Shown here piece after piece: positions 42,087 through 50,768 of a DNA stretch of 64,000 nucleotides (its first letter is position 1; the number at the start of each line of letters is the position of its first letter). The notes under the pieces were generated by a model. The model worked only from the letters and a program-made list of their open reading frames with translations. It did no database searches and was not told the DNA's origin. The stretch spans positions 62,001 through 126,000 of the forward strand of contig CAYUCL010000002.1 of the NCBI GenBank assembly GCA_964443325.1, written 5' to 3'. The DNA comes from DAOUVR01 sp034430535. GTDB taxonomy: Bacteria; Chloroflexota; Dehalococcoidia; E44-bin15. A program made the translations under genes and the position numbers.

Positions 42087-43094
42087 TTAGTATCCTCTCT
42101 TCTTGTCCACCACATTGCGTAACTTCTTTCCGCTCAAGTATCGCCCCAGGTTCTCCACAAACCGCTCGGTTGCTCGCATGACATAGTCCTCCATGCCACC
42201 AGCAATATGAGGGCTGAGGATTACATTGGGAAGCTCCCATAGCCTGCTATCAGTGGGCAAGGGTTCAGTAGTGAATACGTCTAGACCTGCCCCGGCGATC
42301 CAGTGCTCATCGAGGGCATGGATCAATGCCTCCTCATCCACTACGTCGCCCCTGCTTATGTTAATTAGATAGGCAGTAGGCCTCATGCTTCGAAGCTCCT
42401 TTTCTCCAATCAATCTGTTAGTTTCCGGCGTAACCGGCACAGCAAGCACCACGAAGTCGCTATCGGCAAGCAATCGTTGTAGCTGACCTGAAGGTAACAT
42501 TATGTCAACATTCCTGGCCTTCCCCTCTCGCTTAGCCGATCTACGGGTGGCCATAACTTTCATACCAACGGCCTTAGCTAAGCGTGCCACCTCCCGCCCG
42601 ATACTACCCAGCCCCACAATTCCCACTGTTTTTGAGCGCAAGCTCGACGGTGGCAACCGCGTCCACTGCTTCTCTTGCTTCATCTGGAAGTGCATTGGCG
42701 CGTTTTTGGCAAACATCAGCATTAGCCCGAGGACGAATTCACCAATTATGGTAGCATGAATGCCGCTTACGTTGGTCAATATTACCGGGCTTTGCACCAT
42801 CTGGGTATCTAGAAACCTGTCTACCCCAGCCGACATGAGCTGAGTCCATTTCAACTCAGGGGCTCGGCTAATGATGTTTTGGGGCAGTCTCAGCCCAAAT
42901 ATTACCTTAGTATCAGCTAGCAGGGCATCGAGCTTCTCTTTCGAGGCAAAATCCCCCCCGTTTTCAGCACGGAGCAAACTTGAAACATCCGTCAGCTTCA
43001 CCTTGGGGCTGACTTCAGCTATCTGCTGCAGGCATTCATCGCCTATCACACTGGTGACAAGTATATTAATCGATTCCACCGGAACGGATACCAC
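42087..43094 (-). CDS. D-isomer 2-hydroxyacid dehydrogenase family protein
   Basis: A 335-residue NAD(P)-dependent oxidoreductase. The Rossmann motif GIVGLGSIGREVARLA lies near 154-169, the catalytic arginine in LINISRGDVVDEEAL near 244-258, and the histidine in LSPHIAGGMEDYV near 291-303. The family reduces 2-oxo acids to D-hydroxy acids or acts on glyoxylate/phosphoglycerate; no choice can be made. The GTG start is weakly supported. Divergent from the gdh operon, whose 2-oxo acid products could be its substrates (inference). Confidence 0.9.
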   Translation of the reverse strand: MVSVPVESINILVTSVIGDECLQQIAEVSPKVKLTDVSSLLRAENGGDFASKEKLDALLADTKVIFGLRLPQNIISRAPELKWTQLMSAGVDRFLDTQMVQSPVILTNVSGIHATIIGEFVLGLMLMFAKNAPMHFQMKQEKQWTRLPPSSLRSKTVGIVGLGSIGREVARLAKAVGMKVMATRRSAKREGKARNVDIMLPSGQLQRLLADSDFVVLAVPVTPETNRLIGEKELRSMRPTAYLINISRGDVVDEEALIHALDEHWIAGAGLDVFTTEPLPTDSRLWELPNVILSPHIAGGMEDYVMRATERFVENLGRYLSGKKLRNVVDKKRGY

Positions 43095-43160
43095 CTTTCA
43101 TTGTACTATGAAGTAATAGCCAAGTTTAAGGTCACCTGCCCCAACAGTCAAGATAGCGAT

Positions 43161-43218
43161 TTGACACTGCTTCTTCACAACGCTAGTATGTTTCTACTAC
43201 TGCAGGCGATTCGAGCCT
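43161..43218 (+). promoter_or_regulatory. Promoter and conserved leader of the gdh gene (shared with AOR)
   Basis: TTGACA (43161-43166) and TAGTAT (43184-43189) with 17-base spacing, followed by a dyad AGGCGATTCGAGCCT (43204-43218). The block is nearly identical to 50602-50660 before the AOR gene, including TCACAACGCTAGTATGTT and CTACT-CTGCAGG. Confidence 0.75.
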
Positions 43219-43325
43219 ATTGGAATACAGATCAACGGAGTAGATGGGAATTAACTGCATCCCTAAGGATTAAATTGTAATATATCTGCGATGGTGATAA
43301 ATTCGAAGGAAGAAGGAAACTCAAT

Positions 43326-44504
43326 ATGCCTAAATGGATGAAAATGGGCGATGATATCGGTCCTCAGAGCATTTTTCATGTTTGCGACCCTGCTATTGGA
43401 ATGAAAGGAGTCGTTGTCGTCGACACCACTATATTTGGCAGGGCGTCAGGTGGCACCCGCATGCTTCCAGATATAACCACAGAGGAAATTACATGGCTTG
43501 CCAGGGCAATGACACACAAATTCGCTACCCTCGATGTCCAACAAGGTGGTGCCAAGGCAGGCATATGGGCTGATCCCGGCATACAAGGGGCACCACGGGA
43601 GTCTATTTTGAGAGCTTTTGGCAAGGCGGTAAAACCGCTTCTTGCCGAAGGGATGATACGGCTTGGGGCGGACATGGGCACCGACGCCAGAGATGTAGCC
43701 ATGATCCGTGAAGGGGCTGGCCTGCCTCCTTCTACCAGCACTGGCCTGCATCAGGAAGCGGGCGAGAACCCTATTGGGGATCAGGCAACAGCCTATGGAG
43801 TGGTGGTAGCAGCCAAGGCATCCTGTGAGTTTGCCAGTATGGAGCTTAAGGGAGCTACGGTAGCCATTGAGGGCTTTGGTAAAGTAGGTGGTTGCGCGGC
43901 ACGCTTTATGGATGAAGAAGGCGCAAAGGTAGTGGCAATATCAACCGTAAATGGAATGGTATACAACGAGAACGGCCTTGATGTTGGGAAGCTGCTGGAT
44001 GCACGCCGAAAACATGGAGATAGGGCCATACAGGAGTATGAAGACGCTCAACACATCGAGAAGGAGGCAATGTATTTCCTGCCTGTCGACGTCCTTATCC
44101 CTGGGGCACGCTGTCATGTGATTAACAAGCGTAATGTCAGCCGTGTTCAGGCTAAGGTTATCTCCAGCCTTGCCAACGTGCCCGTAACCGATGAGGCAGT
44201 GGAGATACTATTCCAGCGAGGCATACACTTTGTCCCCGACTTTATGTCAAATCTCGGCTGGTTCGTACCCTGGTTTGTTAACACCATTGGAGGCACAACT
44301 GAGGATGTCTTCAAGGGCTTGAGAGAACTTATAGGTCCGTTAACCCATGACATACTTACAGATTCTCTTAAGGAAGGGGTTAGCCCTCGGAGCCTGGCGG
44401 TAAGTAGAAACAAGGAGAAGGTTTTACGGTTGCGAGCAACAAAAGAGCTACCCGTATCTACTGAAGAGTTCGTCAAAACCTACAGACAGCGTCTCAAGAT
44501 ATAA
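43326..44504 (+). CDS. Glu/Leu/Phe/Val dehydrogenase family protein
   Basis: A 392-residue amino acid dehydrogenase that interconverts an amino acid and its 2-oxo acid with NAD(P). The family core is visible: GGTRMLPDITTEEITWLARAM (N-terminal domain near 44-64), GGAKAGIWADPG near 78-89 with the catalytic lysine, GADMGTDARDV near 117-127 and the Rossmann segment VAIEGFGKVGGCAARF near 179-194. Most members read GGGKGGI at the lysine loop; here it is GGAKAGI. Glutamate is the commonest substrate, but valine or leucine cannot be excluded, and the iorAB neighbours would suit an aromatic or branched-chain one. Start ATG after GGAAGAAGGAAAC. Confidence 0.88.
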   Translation: MPKWMKMGDDIGPQSIFHVCDPAIGMKGVVVVDTTIFGRASGGTRMLPDITTEEITWLARAMTHKFATLDVQQGGAKAGIWADPGIQGAPRESILRAFGKAVKPLLAEGMIRLGADMGTDARDVAMIREGAGLPPSTSTGLHQEAGENPIGDQATAYGVVVAAKASCEFASMELKGATVAIEGFGKVGGCAARFMDEEGAKVVAISTVNGMVYNENGLDVGKLLDARRKHGDRAIQEYEDAQHIEKEAMYFLPVDVLIPGARCHVINKRNVSRVQAKVISSLANVPVTDEAVEILFQRGIHFVPDFMSNLGWFVPWFVNTIGGTTEDVFKGLRELIGPLTHDILTDSLKEGVSPRSLAVSRNKEKVLRLRATKELPVSTEEFVKTYRQRLKI

Positions 44505-44514
44505 CCAAGAACTT

Positions 44515-44667
44515 GTGAAGAAATGTCGCAGAATTTCGATATGCCCGGCGACGTACAATCCAGTAAGGCTCCCGACATACCCATTTTGCATAGAGGCGCT
44601 GCCTGGCACTATTTGCAGCACTCCTGAATACATAGCTCAAGAGGTACTAAACATCATCCGCGGTTAA
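44515..44667 (+). CDS. Possible 50-residue protein between gdh and iorA
   Basis: From the GTG at 44515 a 50-codon frame runs to TAA with a protein-like composition: four cysteines and a C-terminus LPGTICSTPEYIAQEVLNII. There is no clear ribosome binding site, so it may be a remnant of a longer gene. I recognise no family. Confidence 0.25.
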   Translation: MKKCRRISICPATYNPVRLPTYPFCIEALPGTICSTPEYIAQEVLNIIRG

Positions 44668-44754
44668 GAACCTGCTTTATTTTGATTTATCGCAACACTT
44701 CGCCGGCGAATTCGCATTCCAAAAAGCGGATAGCAATTGAGGAGGTGAACAACG

Positions 44755-46662
44755 ATGCCCGATATCGATATAGATGCTCCAGGTACAACTATACTCCTGA
44801 TGGGCAACGAGGCTATCGCCCGTGGTGCGCTGGAGGCAGGGATAGGGTTTGCTGCCTCCTATCCGGGGACACCCTCATCAGAGATTCTTCCCGCCATAGC
44901 CCAAGTTGCCAAACGTAGAAAAATCTATGCAGAATGGTCGGCAAATGAGATGGTAGCCATGGAATCGGCTACCAGCGCTTCCCTGGCCGGCATCCGCGCT
45001 ATGGCTTCTATGAAGCAGAACGGAGTAAATGTCATCTTAGACTTCCTGGCCAATCTCGTCATGAGCGGCGTCGGCAGCGGGTTGATCCTAGTAAGTTGTG
45101 ATGACCCCGGTCAGAGGAATAGTTCTAACGACCAGGATACGCGGCCTGTAGCTAAATGGTTGGATATTCCACTGCTTGAGCCAGGCGACTTTCAGGAAGC
45201 CAAGGATATGACAAAATGGCTCTTCGACCTCTCCGAGGAGCTGGATACCGTATGCATGCTACGCTGCGTTAGCAAAATCTCCCATACCAGGGGCAATGTG
45301 AAGCTTGGTGAATTACCCAAAGCAGAACCTAAGGTACATATCTTTTCCGACCACCCACAAAGAGCAAGAGGTGCAAGGCGGCATGACCTGTTGCATCAGA
45401 AGCTAGACAAGGCACGGGAAATGTTTGAGTCATCACCATTCAACCGGTACGTGGGCCCAGATAAGGCAGAGTTGCTGATTATAACCTGCGGGAGCTGCTG
45501 GCTTCACTCTCAGGAGGCAGTGAGGATATTAAACCTGAAAGATAGGGTAGGCATCCTTAAGCTGGGCACATCCTGGCCCTTACCGCAGAAATTCTTGGAG
45601 AGTCACCTGAGCAAATCACAGAGTATCCTCTTTGTAGAGGAGATCGATCCTTTCGTGGAGCGGAGCGTGATGGAACTGGTGGCCAACCTGCCATCCACTG
45701 GCCCGCGCCCTATTTTTTACGGCAAGCGCTCCGGGCATATAAATGCCTACGGAGAGCTAAACCCAGACACGGTTATTACAGCTATAACGACCATAATGGG
45801 TTTCACCTACCAGACTCGGGATATCGAGTATGAAAAGGAGGTTGAAGCGCTCTCAAAAAGCTACGTTATCATGCGCCCCGGTACGTTGTGCCCCGGCTGC
45901 CCCCACAGAGCCAGCTATTGGGCAATCAAGAACGCCCTCAGGCTTGACGGACGAGGCGGTTTCATAACCAACGACATTGGTTGCTATGGTGTAGGACCAA
46001 CCGCCGCTGGCTTTTTTGTGGGCAGAAACGGCTACTGCATGGGAGCCGGGACCGGTGTAGCTAATGGATTCGGAAAACTGGGACAGTTCGGCTTCAACCA
46101 GCCAGTGCTTGCTGCCTGCGGCGACTCCACCTTCTATCATGCCGCTATCCCTGCCCTGATTGACGGCATTCACAACAATACCAACTTCATCCTCGTCGTT
46201 TTTGATAATGGCGCTACAGCCATGACCGGCTTCCAACCTCACCCCGGAATTGGAGAAACGGCTATGGGGGAGCCAGCAAGAGTGATAAGCATAGAAGCTA
46301 TATGCCGCGCTATGGGGATACGGGTTGAGGTTTGCGACCCGTTTGACCTGAAGAACACTACAGCAACCCTGCTAGACATGATGGCCATGGATGGCGATGT
46401 TAGGGTACTCATAATGAAACGTGAGTGCGAACTGATAAGGGCCAGGAGGGAAAAACCTCCCTATAAGGTATACGTAGACCCCGATAGGTGTATAGGGGAG
46501 GCTTGTGGCTGTGATCGGTTATGCACCCGGCTGTTTCTCTGCCCTGGGCTGAGATGGAACAGTAAGACCGGCAAGGCTGAAATAGACGAGATTATCTGCT
46601 CTGGATGTGGGGTGTGTGCCGATATATGTCCGCAAGGAGCGATCATAAGGGAGGTAGCATGA
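44755..46662 (+). CDS. iorA: Indolepyruvate ferredoxin oxidoreductase, alpha subunit
   Basis: Thiamine-diphosphate enzyme that oxidatively decarboxylates aryl 2-oxo acids to aryl-CoA with reduction of ferredoxin. The 635-residue protein has the pyrimidine-binding region (GNEAIARGALEAGIGFAASY near 16-35), CPGCPHRASYWAIKNAL near 380-396, the ThDP motif ACGDSTFYH near 453-461 with N about 28 residues on, and a C-terminal ferredoxin domain. The second cluster is regular (CSGCGVCADICP); the first is altered (CIGEACGCDRLCTRLFLCP), with an extra cysteine. The start follows GAGGAGGTGAACAACG. iorB overlaps by ATGA. Confidence 0.93.
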   Translation: MPDIDIDAPGTTILLMGNEAIARGALEAGIGFAASYPGTPSSEILPAIAQVAKRRKIYAEWSANEMVAMESATSASLAGIRAMASMKQNGVNVILDFLANLVMSGVGSGLILVSCDDPGQRNSSNDQDTRPVAKWLDIPLLEPGDFQEAKDMTKWLFDLSEELDTVCMLRCVSKISHTRGNVKLGELPKAEPKVHIFSDHPQRARGARRHDLLHQKLDKAREMFESSPFNRYVGPDKAELLIITCGSCWLHSQEAVRILNLKDRVGILKLGTSWPLPQKFLESHLSKSQSILFVEEIDPFVERSVMELVANLPSTGPRPIFYGKRSGHINAYGELNPDTVITAITTIMGFTYQTRDIEYEKEVEALSKSYVIMRPGTLCPGCPHRASYWAIKNALRLDGRGGFITNDIGCYGVGPTAAGFFVGRNGYCMGAGTGVANGFGKLGQFGFNQPVLAACGDSTFYHAAIPALIDGIHNNTNFILVVFDNGATAMTGFQPHPGIGETAMGEPARVISIEAICRAMGIRVEVCDPFDLKNTTATLLDMMAMDGDVRVLIMKRECELIRARREKPPYKVYVDPDRCIGEACGCDRLCTRLFLCPGLRWNSKTGKAEIDEIICSGCGVCADICPQGAIIREVA

Positions 46663-47276
46663 CCACCAAGACGTTGGTGAAAGACCCGCTCAACCTTATC
46701 ATCATCGGTGCCGCCGGGCAGGGCAATGTGCAAATATCCCTGCTCATCGGTGATGCTTTGGTGCGAGAAGGCTACCTTGTGACATTCGGGCAGACCTACG
46801 GAGCAACCCAGCGCGGTGGAACCGTTACCAATTACGTGAGGATATCAAAGGAAATCCAGTGCAGCCCAATTGTACCCGAGGGGCGCGCCGATATCATCCT
46901 CGCTTTAGAACCAGTCGAAGCCATGCGTATGCTGAGACGCTACGGAAACCCAGATGTCATCACCATAGTCAACTCCAGAGCGATACACCCTATCGACATC
47001 ACCGGTGGTCAGACTCAATATCCCGACATGGATGAACTCATCGAGGCCATCAAGCGGCTGTCAACTAAAGCCTGGGTAATAAATGCCACCGATGAAGCAC
47101 AGAGGCTGGGTAACCCCGTTCTTGCCAACATAATCCTCACTGGCGCCCTTATTGGCACTGGCGCAGTTCCGCTGGATGAGAAGTCAGTGGAATCTCTGCT
47201 ACAAGAGCGCTTTACAAAATCAATTGAGCTCAATATGGCGGCTTTTAGCAAGGGCATTGAACTTGTAAGCCATTAG
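46659..47276 (+). CDS. iorB: Indolepyruvate ferredoxin oxidoreductase, beta subunit
   Basis: Gamma-type domain subunit that completes the IorAB enzyme. The ATG at 46659 is chosen (site GGGAGGT, ATGA overlap with iorA) rather than an upstream in-frame start inside iorA; this gives 205 residues. Visible signatures are LIIIGAAGQGNVQISLLIGD (near 14-33) and FGQTYGATQRGGTVTNYVRI (near 45-64). Together with the gdh-like gene it forms an amino acid oxidation route yielding reduced ferredoxin. Confidence 0.93.
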   Translation: MTTKTLVKDPLNLIIIGAAGQGNVQISLLIGDALVREGYLVTFGQTYGATQRGGTVTNYVRISKEIQCSPIVPEGRADIILALEPVEAMRMLRRYGNPDVITIVNSRAIHPIDITGGQTQYPDMDELIEAIKRLSTKAWVINATDEAQRLGNPVLANIILTGALIGTGAVPLDEKSVESLLQERFTKSIELNMAAFSKGIELVSH

Positions 47277-47324
47277 AATAGCTAGTGCCACCATATGCCT
47301 GCAACCGAGCTGAAATAGTCCGCT

Positions 47325-48668
47325 TTACCCGAGGCTGTCTTGCTTCAAGGTGCCTTCGGCAATCATGGCATCTACCGAATCGACCAAAGCCTTGACTGTC
47401 TGGTCGATATCCTCTTCGGTGTGGGCTATTGACAGGATAAACAGTCTTGCCCCCATGGTGGCAATACCTCGATGGAGTAAATGAAGGCACAGTCGCATCC
47501 TTATCGATGTTCCTGCCATTAGCTTGCGTATGTCATTGGTAGGCGGCAGAGTATCGTCAGATGGCTCGTAGTCGATCGGTCCGAGATAGAGATGGACAAT
47601 TGACCTTCCATAAAGACGGCCATCAATACCTCGCTCTTTCAGAGCCTGGTTACCTTTTTCCCGAAGATAGGCGCCAAGCTGATTAACCCTTCTTTGGACC
47701 TCACCTCCCTTGTACAGCTTGCAAGCGGCAACCCCAGCGGCTGCGGTGAGAGGGTTAGCATTCCAGGTACCGGTGTGGAAAAGATACTGCTGAGGACGAG
47801 GCTTGGGCTTCAACATATCCATGATGTCGACTCTACCCCCCAGCGCTCCAACACCGAGTCCTCCACCTATTGTCTTGCCCAGGCTGGTTAGATCAGGCGT
47901 TACCCCCACTGTAGCTTGCCACCCTCCCGGTGAATCGCGGAAGCCAGTAACCACCTCATCGATGAGAAATATAGTGCCATACTTCTGGGTGAGACCAGGC
48001 AGGGCACGCACAAAATCAGCATCCCATGGAATCTGACCACCCATGTGGGCACCACCGCCCTCAACCATGAGGACGGCGTATTCTTTCTTGGCCAACTCAT
48101 CCTCTACGCGGTTGATGTCGTGGCCTGGTATCACCACAACCTCGTCAGCCACGACACCAGGCGTTTCCCTGCCCGATATATATGCTGTCAGTTCATCGCC
48201 CCAACCGTGAAAATTCTCCTCGAACCTGAGTACTTTCCTCCTGCCGGTAAAAGCCCGGGCAAGCCTTATCGCCATCATATTGGCTTCCTGCCCACAGGAG
48301 AAGAACTCTACCCTTTCCATCGACGGCATCATGCCATTTATCAACTCAGCCCACTCAATCTCCAGTTCGTGGTTTTCACCGTAGTGAACTCCCTTGGCCA
48401 TCTGCTCCTGCACCACCCGTACCACATCGGGGTGGGAGTGGCCCAGTATCAAGGCCCCATGCCCCATCACGTAGTCTATATATTCGTTACCATCAACGTC
48501 CCATTTTCGTGAATCCTTAGCATGAGTTATATAAGGCCTGAAAGGGTCGAGGATACGGCTAGCATGGGTAGCACCATTGGCAGCAAAGACCGCCTCTGCC
48601 CGCCCATGTAACCTCTGCGACTCTAGATGAGTTCTAATGTATTCGTCAACCACATTCTCTACAGTCAT
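47325..48668 (-). CDS. Class III aminotransferase (glutamate-1-semialdehyde aminomutase-like)
   Basis: A 447-residue PLP enzyme close to glutamate-1-semialdehyde 2,1-aminomutase but unlikely to be HemL itself. It has DGNEYIDYVMGHGALILGH (near 59-77), the substrate loop SCGQEANMMAIRLARAFTGR (near 123-142), FLIDEVVTGFR (near 235-245) and the PLP lysine in TSLGKTIGGGLGVGALGG (near 265-282). No other heme genes are present. It pairs with the diaminopentanoate dehydrogenase-like gene upstream on the same strand, so a role in amino acid or diamine breakdown is likelier. Start ATG after AGGAAAGGAATA. Confidence 0.85.
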   Translation of the reverse strand: MTVENVVDEYIRTHLESQRLHGRAEAVFAANGATHASRILDPFRPYITHAKDSRKWDVDGNEYIDYVMGHGALILGHSHPDVVRVVQEQMAKGVHYGENHELEIEWAELINGMMPSMERVEFFSCGQEANMMAIRLARAFTGRRKVLRFEENFHGWGDELTAYISGRETPGVVADEVVVIPGHDINRVEDELAKKEYAVLMVEGGGAHMGGQIPWDADFVRALPGLTQKYGTIFLIDEVVTGFRDSPGGWQATVGVTPDLTSLGKTIGGGLGVGALGGRVDIMDMLKPKPRPQQYLFHTGTWNANPLTAAAGVAACKLYKGGEVQRRVNQLGAYLREKGNQALKERGIDGRLYGRSIVHLYLGPIDYEPSDDTLPPTNDIRKLMAGTSIRMRLCLHLLHRGIATMGARLFILSIAHTEEDIDQTVKALVDSVDAMIAEGTLKQDSLG

Positions 48669-48721
48669 TATTCCTTTCCTCCTAGGGAAAACCTCGGATA
48701 TGTCTCAACCCGGTTTATTAA

Positions 48722-49738
48722 CTATGCCTGGGCCCTCGATCCTTGACTGGAAACTATCGGCAGATCCTTCACAGTCATTAGTCCCGGTGGGGCGTCTATA
48801 ACACGGTGGACGGAGTTGACTACAATAGCAGCCGTAGCTATATCACCGTGGGTGCCTCCTTTTATCACCACCTCCACGTTGGGTATCCCGGTGATGTACA
48901 CCGCATCATAAGATTCGGGAGCGCCCATATATGCTTCAAACTCCAGAGTTACTAGCTCTTCTCCGCCACGGATTCCCCTACCTACCTGCCTGACGCCGGC
49001 TGCCTGTCCAGGCTCCACGGTTACAAAATCGGTCTTAACCCTTGCCCCAGCCACTACAGGTTCGATACTCTCGCTAATCTCATCCAACTCCCACCCCAGT
49101 CCGCTGGCAATCATGGCTATGGATTCCGGCAAGCCAACGTGTTTAAGAGTCTCAGCAGCTACAAGTTTCTTGAATTCATCAAGTGTGCACCCTGCCCCTA
49201 TCTTCTTCTGGAAAGGACCACGACGCGATGAGGCATCCTGAACCCTGACTGCCTTGACTCGCTCAACCTGCTGACATACTCCTGTCATGAATAATGGCCA
49301 AGCATCCATTACAAACCCCGGATTCACCCCCGTAGCCAGAACGGTGACGTTGTGTGCCTTGGCTATCTTATCGATATCAGCCGAAAGCTGGGAGTCCCTG
49401 TCATACGGGTAAGCCAGTTCTTCACAAGTTGACACTACATTGACACTGGCCGCAACACACCTTTCCACCTGGGGGCAAATGACCTTCAGAGAAGAACTAG
49501 TAGTGAGAAACACAACATCAGGATTGGCCTGAGACAGAACAGCATCGGCGTCAGCAGAGATAATGACCCCAAGCTCACTATCGATGCCAGCAACCTCACC
49601 CAGATCGCGCCCTACCAGGCTCTTATCGACATCGATGGCACCAACCAACTCAATGTCTGGCCTCTGCCACGCATACCTGACGACACTACATCCAATAGGA
49701 CCGCACCCAAATTGCACTACTTTTGCTTTTGTCACCAT
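48722..49738 (-). CDS. Dihydrodipicolinate reductase-like dehydrogenase (2,4-diaminopentanoate dehydrogenase type)
   Basis: A 338-residue NAD(P)-dependent enzyme with the Rossmann start VVQFGCGPIGCSVVRYAWQR and VGAIDVDKSLVGRDLGEVAG, then ATGVNPGFVMDAWPLF (near 130-145), GTHGDIATAAIVVNSVHRVI near the end, typical of the DapB-like family that includes 2,4-diaminopentanoate dehydrogenase of ornithine fermentation. The ornithine mutase genes that would go with it are not here. The ATG at 49738 follows GGGAGGTAGA; a TTG four codons upstream lies inside that site and is rejected. 53 bases before the aminotransferase gene, so an operon. Confidence 0.82.
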   Translation of the reverse strand: MVTKAKVVQFGCGPIGCSVVRYAWQRPDIELVGAIDVDKSLVGRDLGEVAGIDSELGVIISADADAVLSQANPDVVFLTTSSSLKVICPQVERCVAASVNVVSTCEELAYPYDRDSQLSADIDKIAKAHNVTVLATGVNPGFVMDAWPLFMTGVCQQVERVKAVRVQDASSRRGPFQKKIGAGCTLDEFKKLVAAETLKHVGLPESIAMIASGLGWELDEISESIEPVVAGARVKTDFVTVEPGQAAGVRQVGRGIRGGEELVTLEFEAYMGAPESYDAVYITGIPNVEVVIKGGTHGDIATAAIVVNSVHRVIDAPPGLMTVKDLPIVSSQGSRAQA

Positions 49739-50012
49739 TCTACCTCCCAATCGGATTTCTTATTATATCACAGCATCCTTTACTTCTAGGTTTCAGAGGG
49801 GTCTAAGAGGGAACTGCCCATTTACAGGGGGTCTATGGGTCTTTTCCAGAAGCGCATTCCAGGGCGGCTGTGAATGCTTCCTGTTACAACGAATCAAGTG
49901 TAGTTGCCCATCCTTCTTTGAAGGATTGGGCCAATTGTGCGCCGACAATTCGGGGCAACCACAAAATTGGGTGCGGAGGCATCAAGTGAAAGAGTTAACG
50001 GGATACGGAATT

Positions 50013-50114
50013 AGATTGCTTCGCTACGCTCGCAATGACAATAACGGTCTGGGAGTTGCCTGGAGCTATCCACCTCGCCTGTTATTGCGAGGAGCGTTAG
50101 CGACGAAGCAATCT
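50013..50114. repeat. Inverted pair of a short REP-like repeat
   Basis: AGATTGCTTCGCTACGCTCG then CAATGAC (50013-50039) and, inverted, TTATTGCGAGGAGCGTTAGC then GACGAAGCAATCT (50082-50114). A long stem with a loop of about 40 bases is possible. A related unit lies at 50428-50457. Confidence 0.8.
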
Positions 50115-50246
50115 TGGGGAGTTGATATAAGGATTGGTTCCTCCCTCCCCTCACCAGAGGCGAATCGGTCGACAGAGTCGCCTCAGGAGACCTTTAGAGA
50201 CATGAGCGGCCCTTACAGGCCGATAGGTCGGCCGCCCTACGGCCCA

Positions 50247-50275
50247 GGCCTGTCCTGAGTTTGTCGAAGGGATCA
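50247..50275. repeat. Repeat family 1, single copy
   Basis: GGCCTGTCCTGAGTTTGTCG then AAGGGATC. Differs by one base from the unit at 25053-25072 over the shared core. Confidence 0.75.
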
Positions 50276-50300
50276 GGTCGAACGGGGTCAGGCCACTGAG

Positions 50301-50388
50301 GTAGGGTGGGTGAAATGAAGTGGAACCCACCTTCACACATAGAAATGGTGGGTTTCGCCCTTCCGCTGAAGGGCTGCACCCACCCTAC
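50301..50388. repeat. 88-bp element with 12-bp perfect terminal inverted repeats
   Basis: GTAGGGTGGGTG (50301-50312) and CACCCACCCTAC (50377-50388) are exact complements and bound an imperfectly symmetrical interior (GGAACCCACC and GGTGGGTTTC). A small palindromic MITE or REP-like element; it is flanked by GAG and TAC with no visible target duplication. Confidence 0.75.
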
Positions 50389-50427
50389 TACTGAACATAC
50401 TGCAAGGGCTCGATTAATTCTCCACCG

Positions 50428-50457
50428 AGATTCTTCACTGCGCTCAGAATAACAATG
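50428..50457. repeat. Short REP-like repeat, variant
   Basis: AGATTCTTCACTGCGCTCAG followed by AATAACAATG, a variant of the AGATTGCTTCG...CGCAATGAC unit at 50013. Confidence 0.6.
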
Positions 50458-50601
50458 GGTGCTGGCGGGGTTCTCTCTGACCTGTCGGAGCAAAATTACA
50501 TTTCTCGGCATGTGGGCGGGTCAACATGATAGGAACGCTGCGAAGCAGTTATCATGGGCAAGGAATGAGGCATGACCAACCATATAAACAAGCACAGCGA
50601 G

Positions 50602-50660
50602 TTGACAGCACCTCTCCACAACGCTAGTATGTTGCTACTCCTGCAGGGAATTCGAACCCT
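50602..50660 (+). promoter_or_regulatory. Promoter and conserved leader of the AOR gene (shared with gdh)
   Basis: TTGACA (50602-50607) and TAGTAT (50625-50630) with 17-base spacing, then a dyad AGGGAATTCGAACCCT (50645-50660). It repeats the gdh promoter block at 43161-43218. The two dyads differ in sequence but keep their pairing. Confidence 0.75.
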
Positions 50661-50768
50661 AAACAAGAACTGAATGGGGCCTTAGAGGAACAGGACGAGG
50701 GTCCACTTTCAAGGCCCGTTGCCGTTCCCCGGGCTAATATAGAAAGATTATTTATGAAGAGGAGGGTA

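Larger units (their letters stand above)
49739..50601. other. Long intergenic region built largely of repeats
   Basis: More than 850 bases between divergent genes with no convincing gene. A 231-codon plus-strand frame at 49563-50258 is spurious: it starts inside the dehydrogenase gene on the other strand and runs through repeats. Four repeat types are seen at 50013-50114, 50247-50275, 50301-50388 and 50428-50457. Confidence 0.75.

Noticed and set aside
49563..50258. A 231-codon plus-strand frame
   Set aside because: It starts antisense within the diaminopentanoate dehydrogenase-like gene and runs through repeats; no ribosome binding site and no protein-like pattern.
50641..50660. T-arm-like sequence (GGGTTCGAATTCCC on the minus strand) in the shared promoter block as a tRNA 3' end or attachment site
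   Set aside because: No D-arm, anticodon arm or acceptor partner can be drawn at either copy, and no integrase lies between the two copies; the promoter and dyad reading explains the conservation better.
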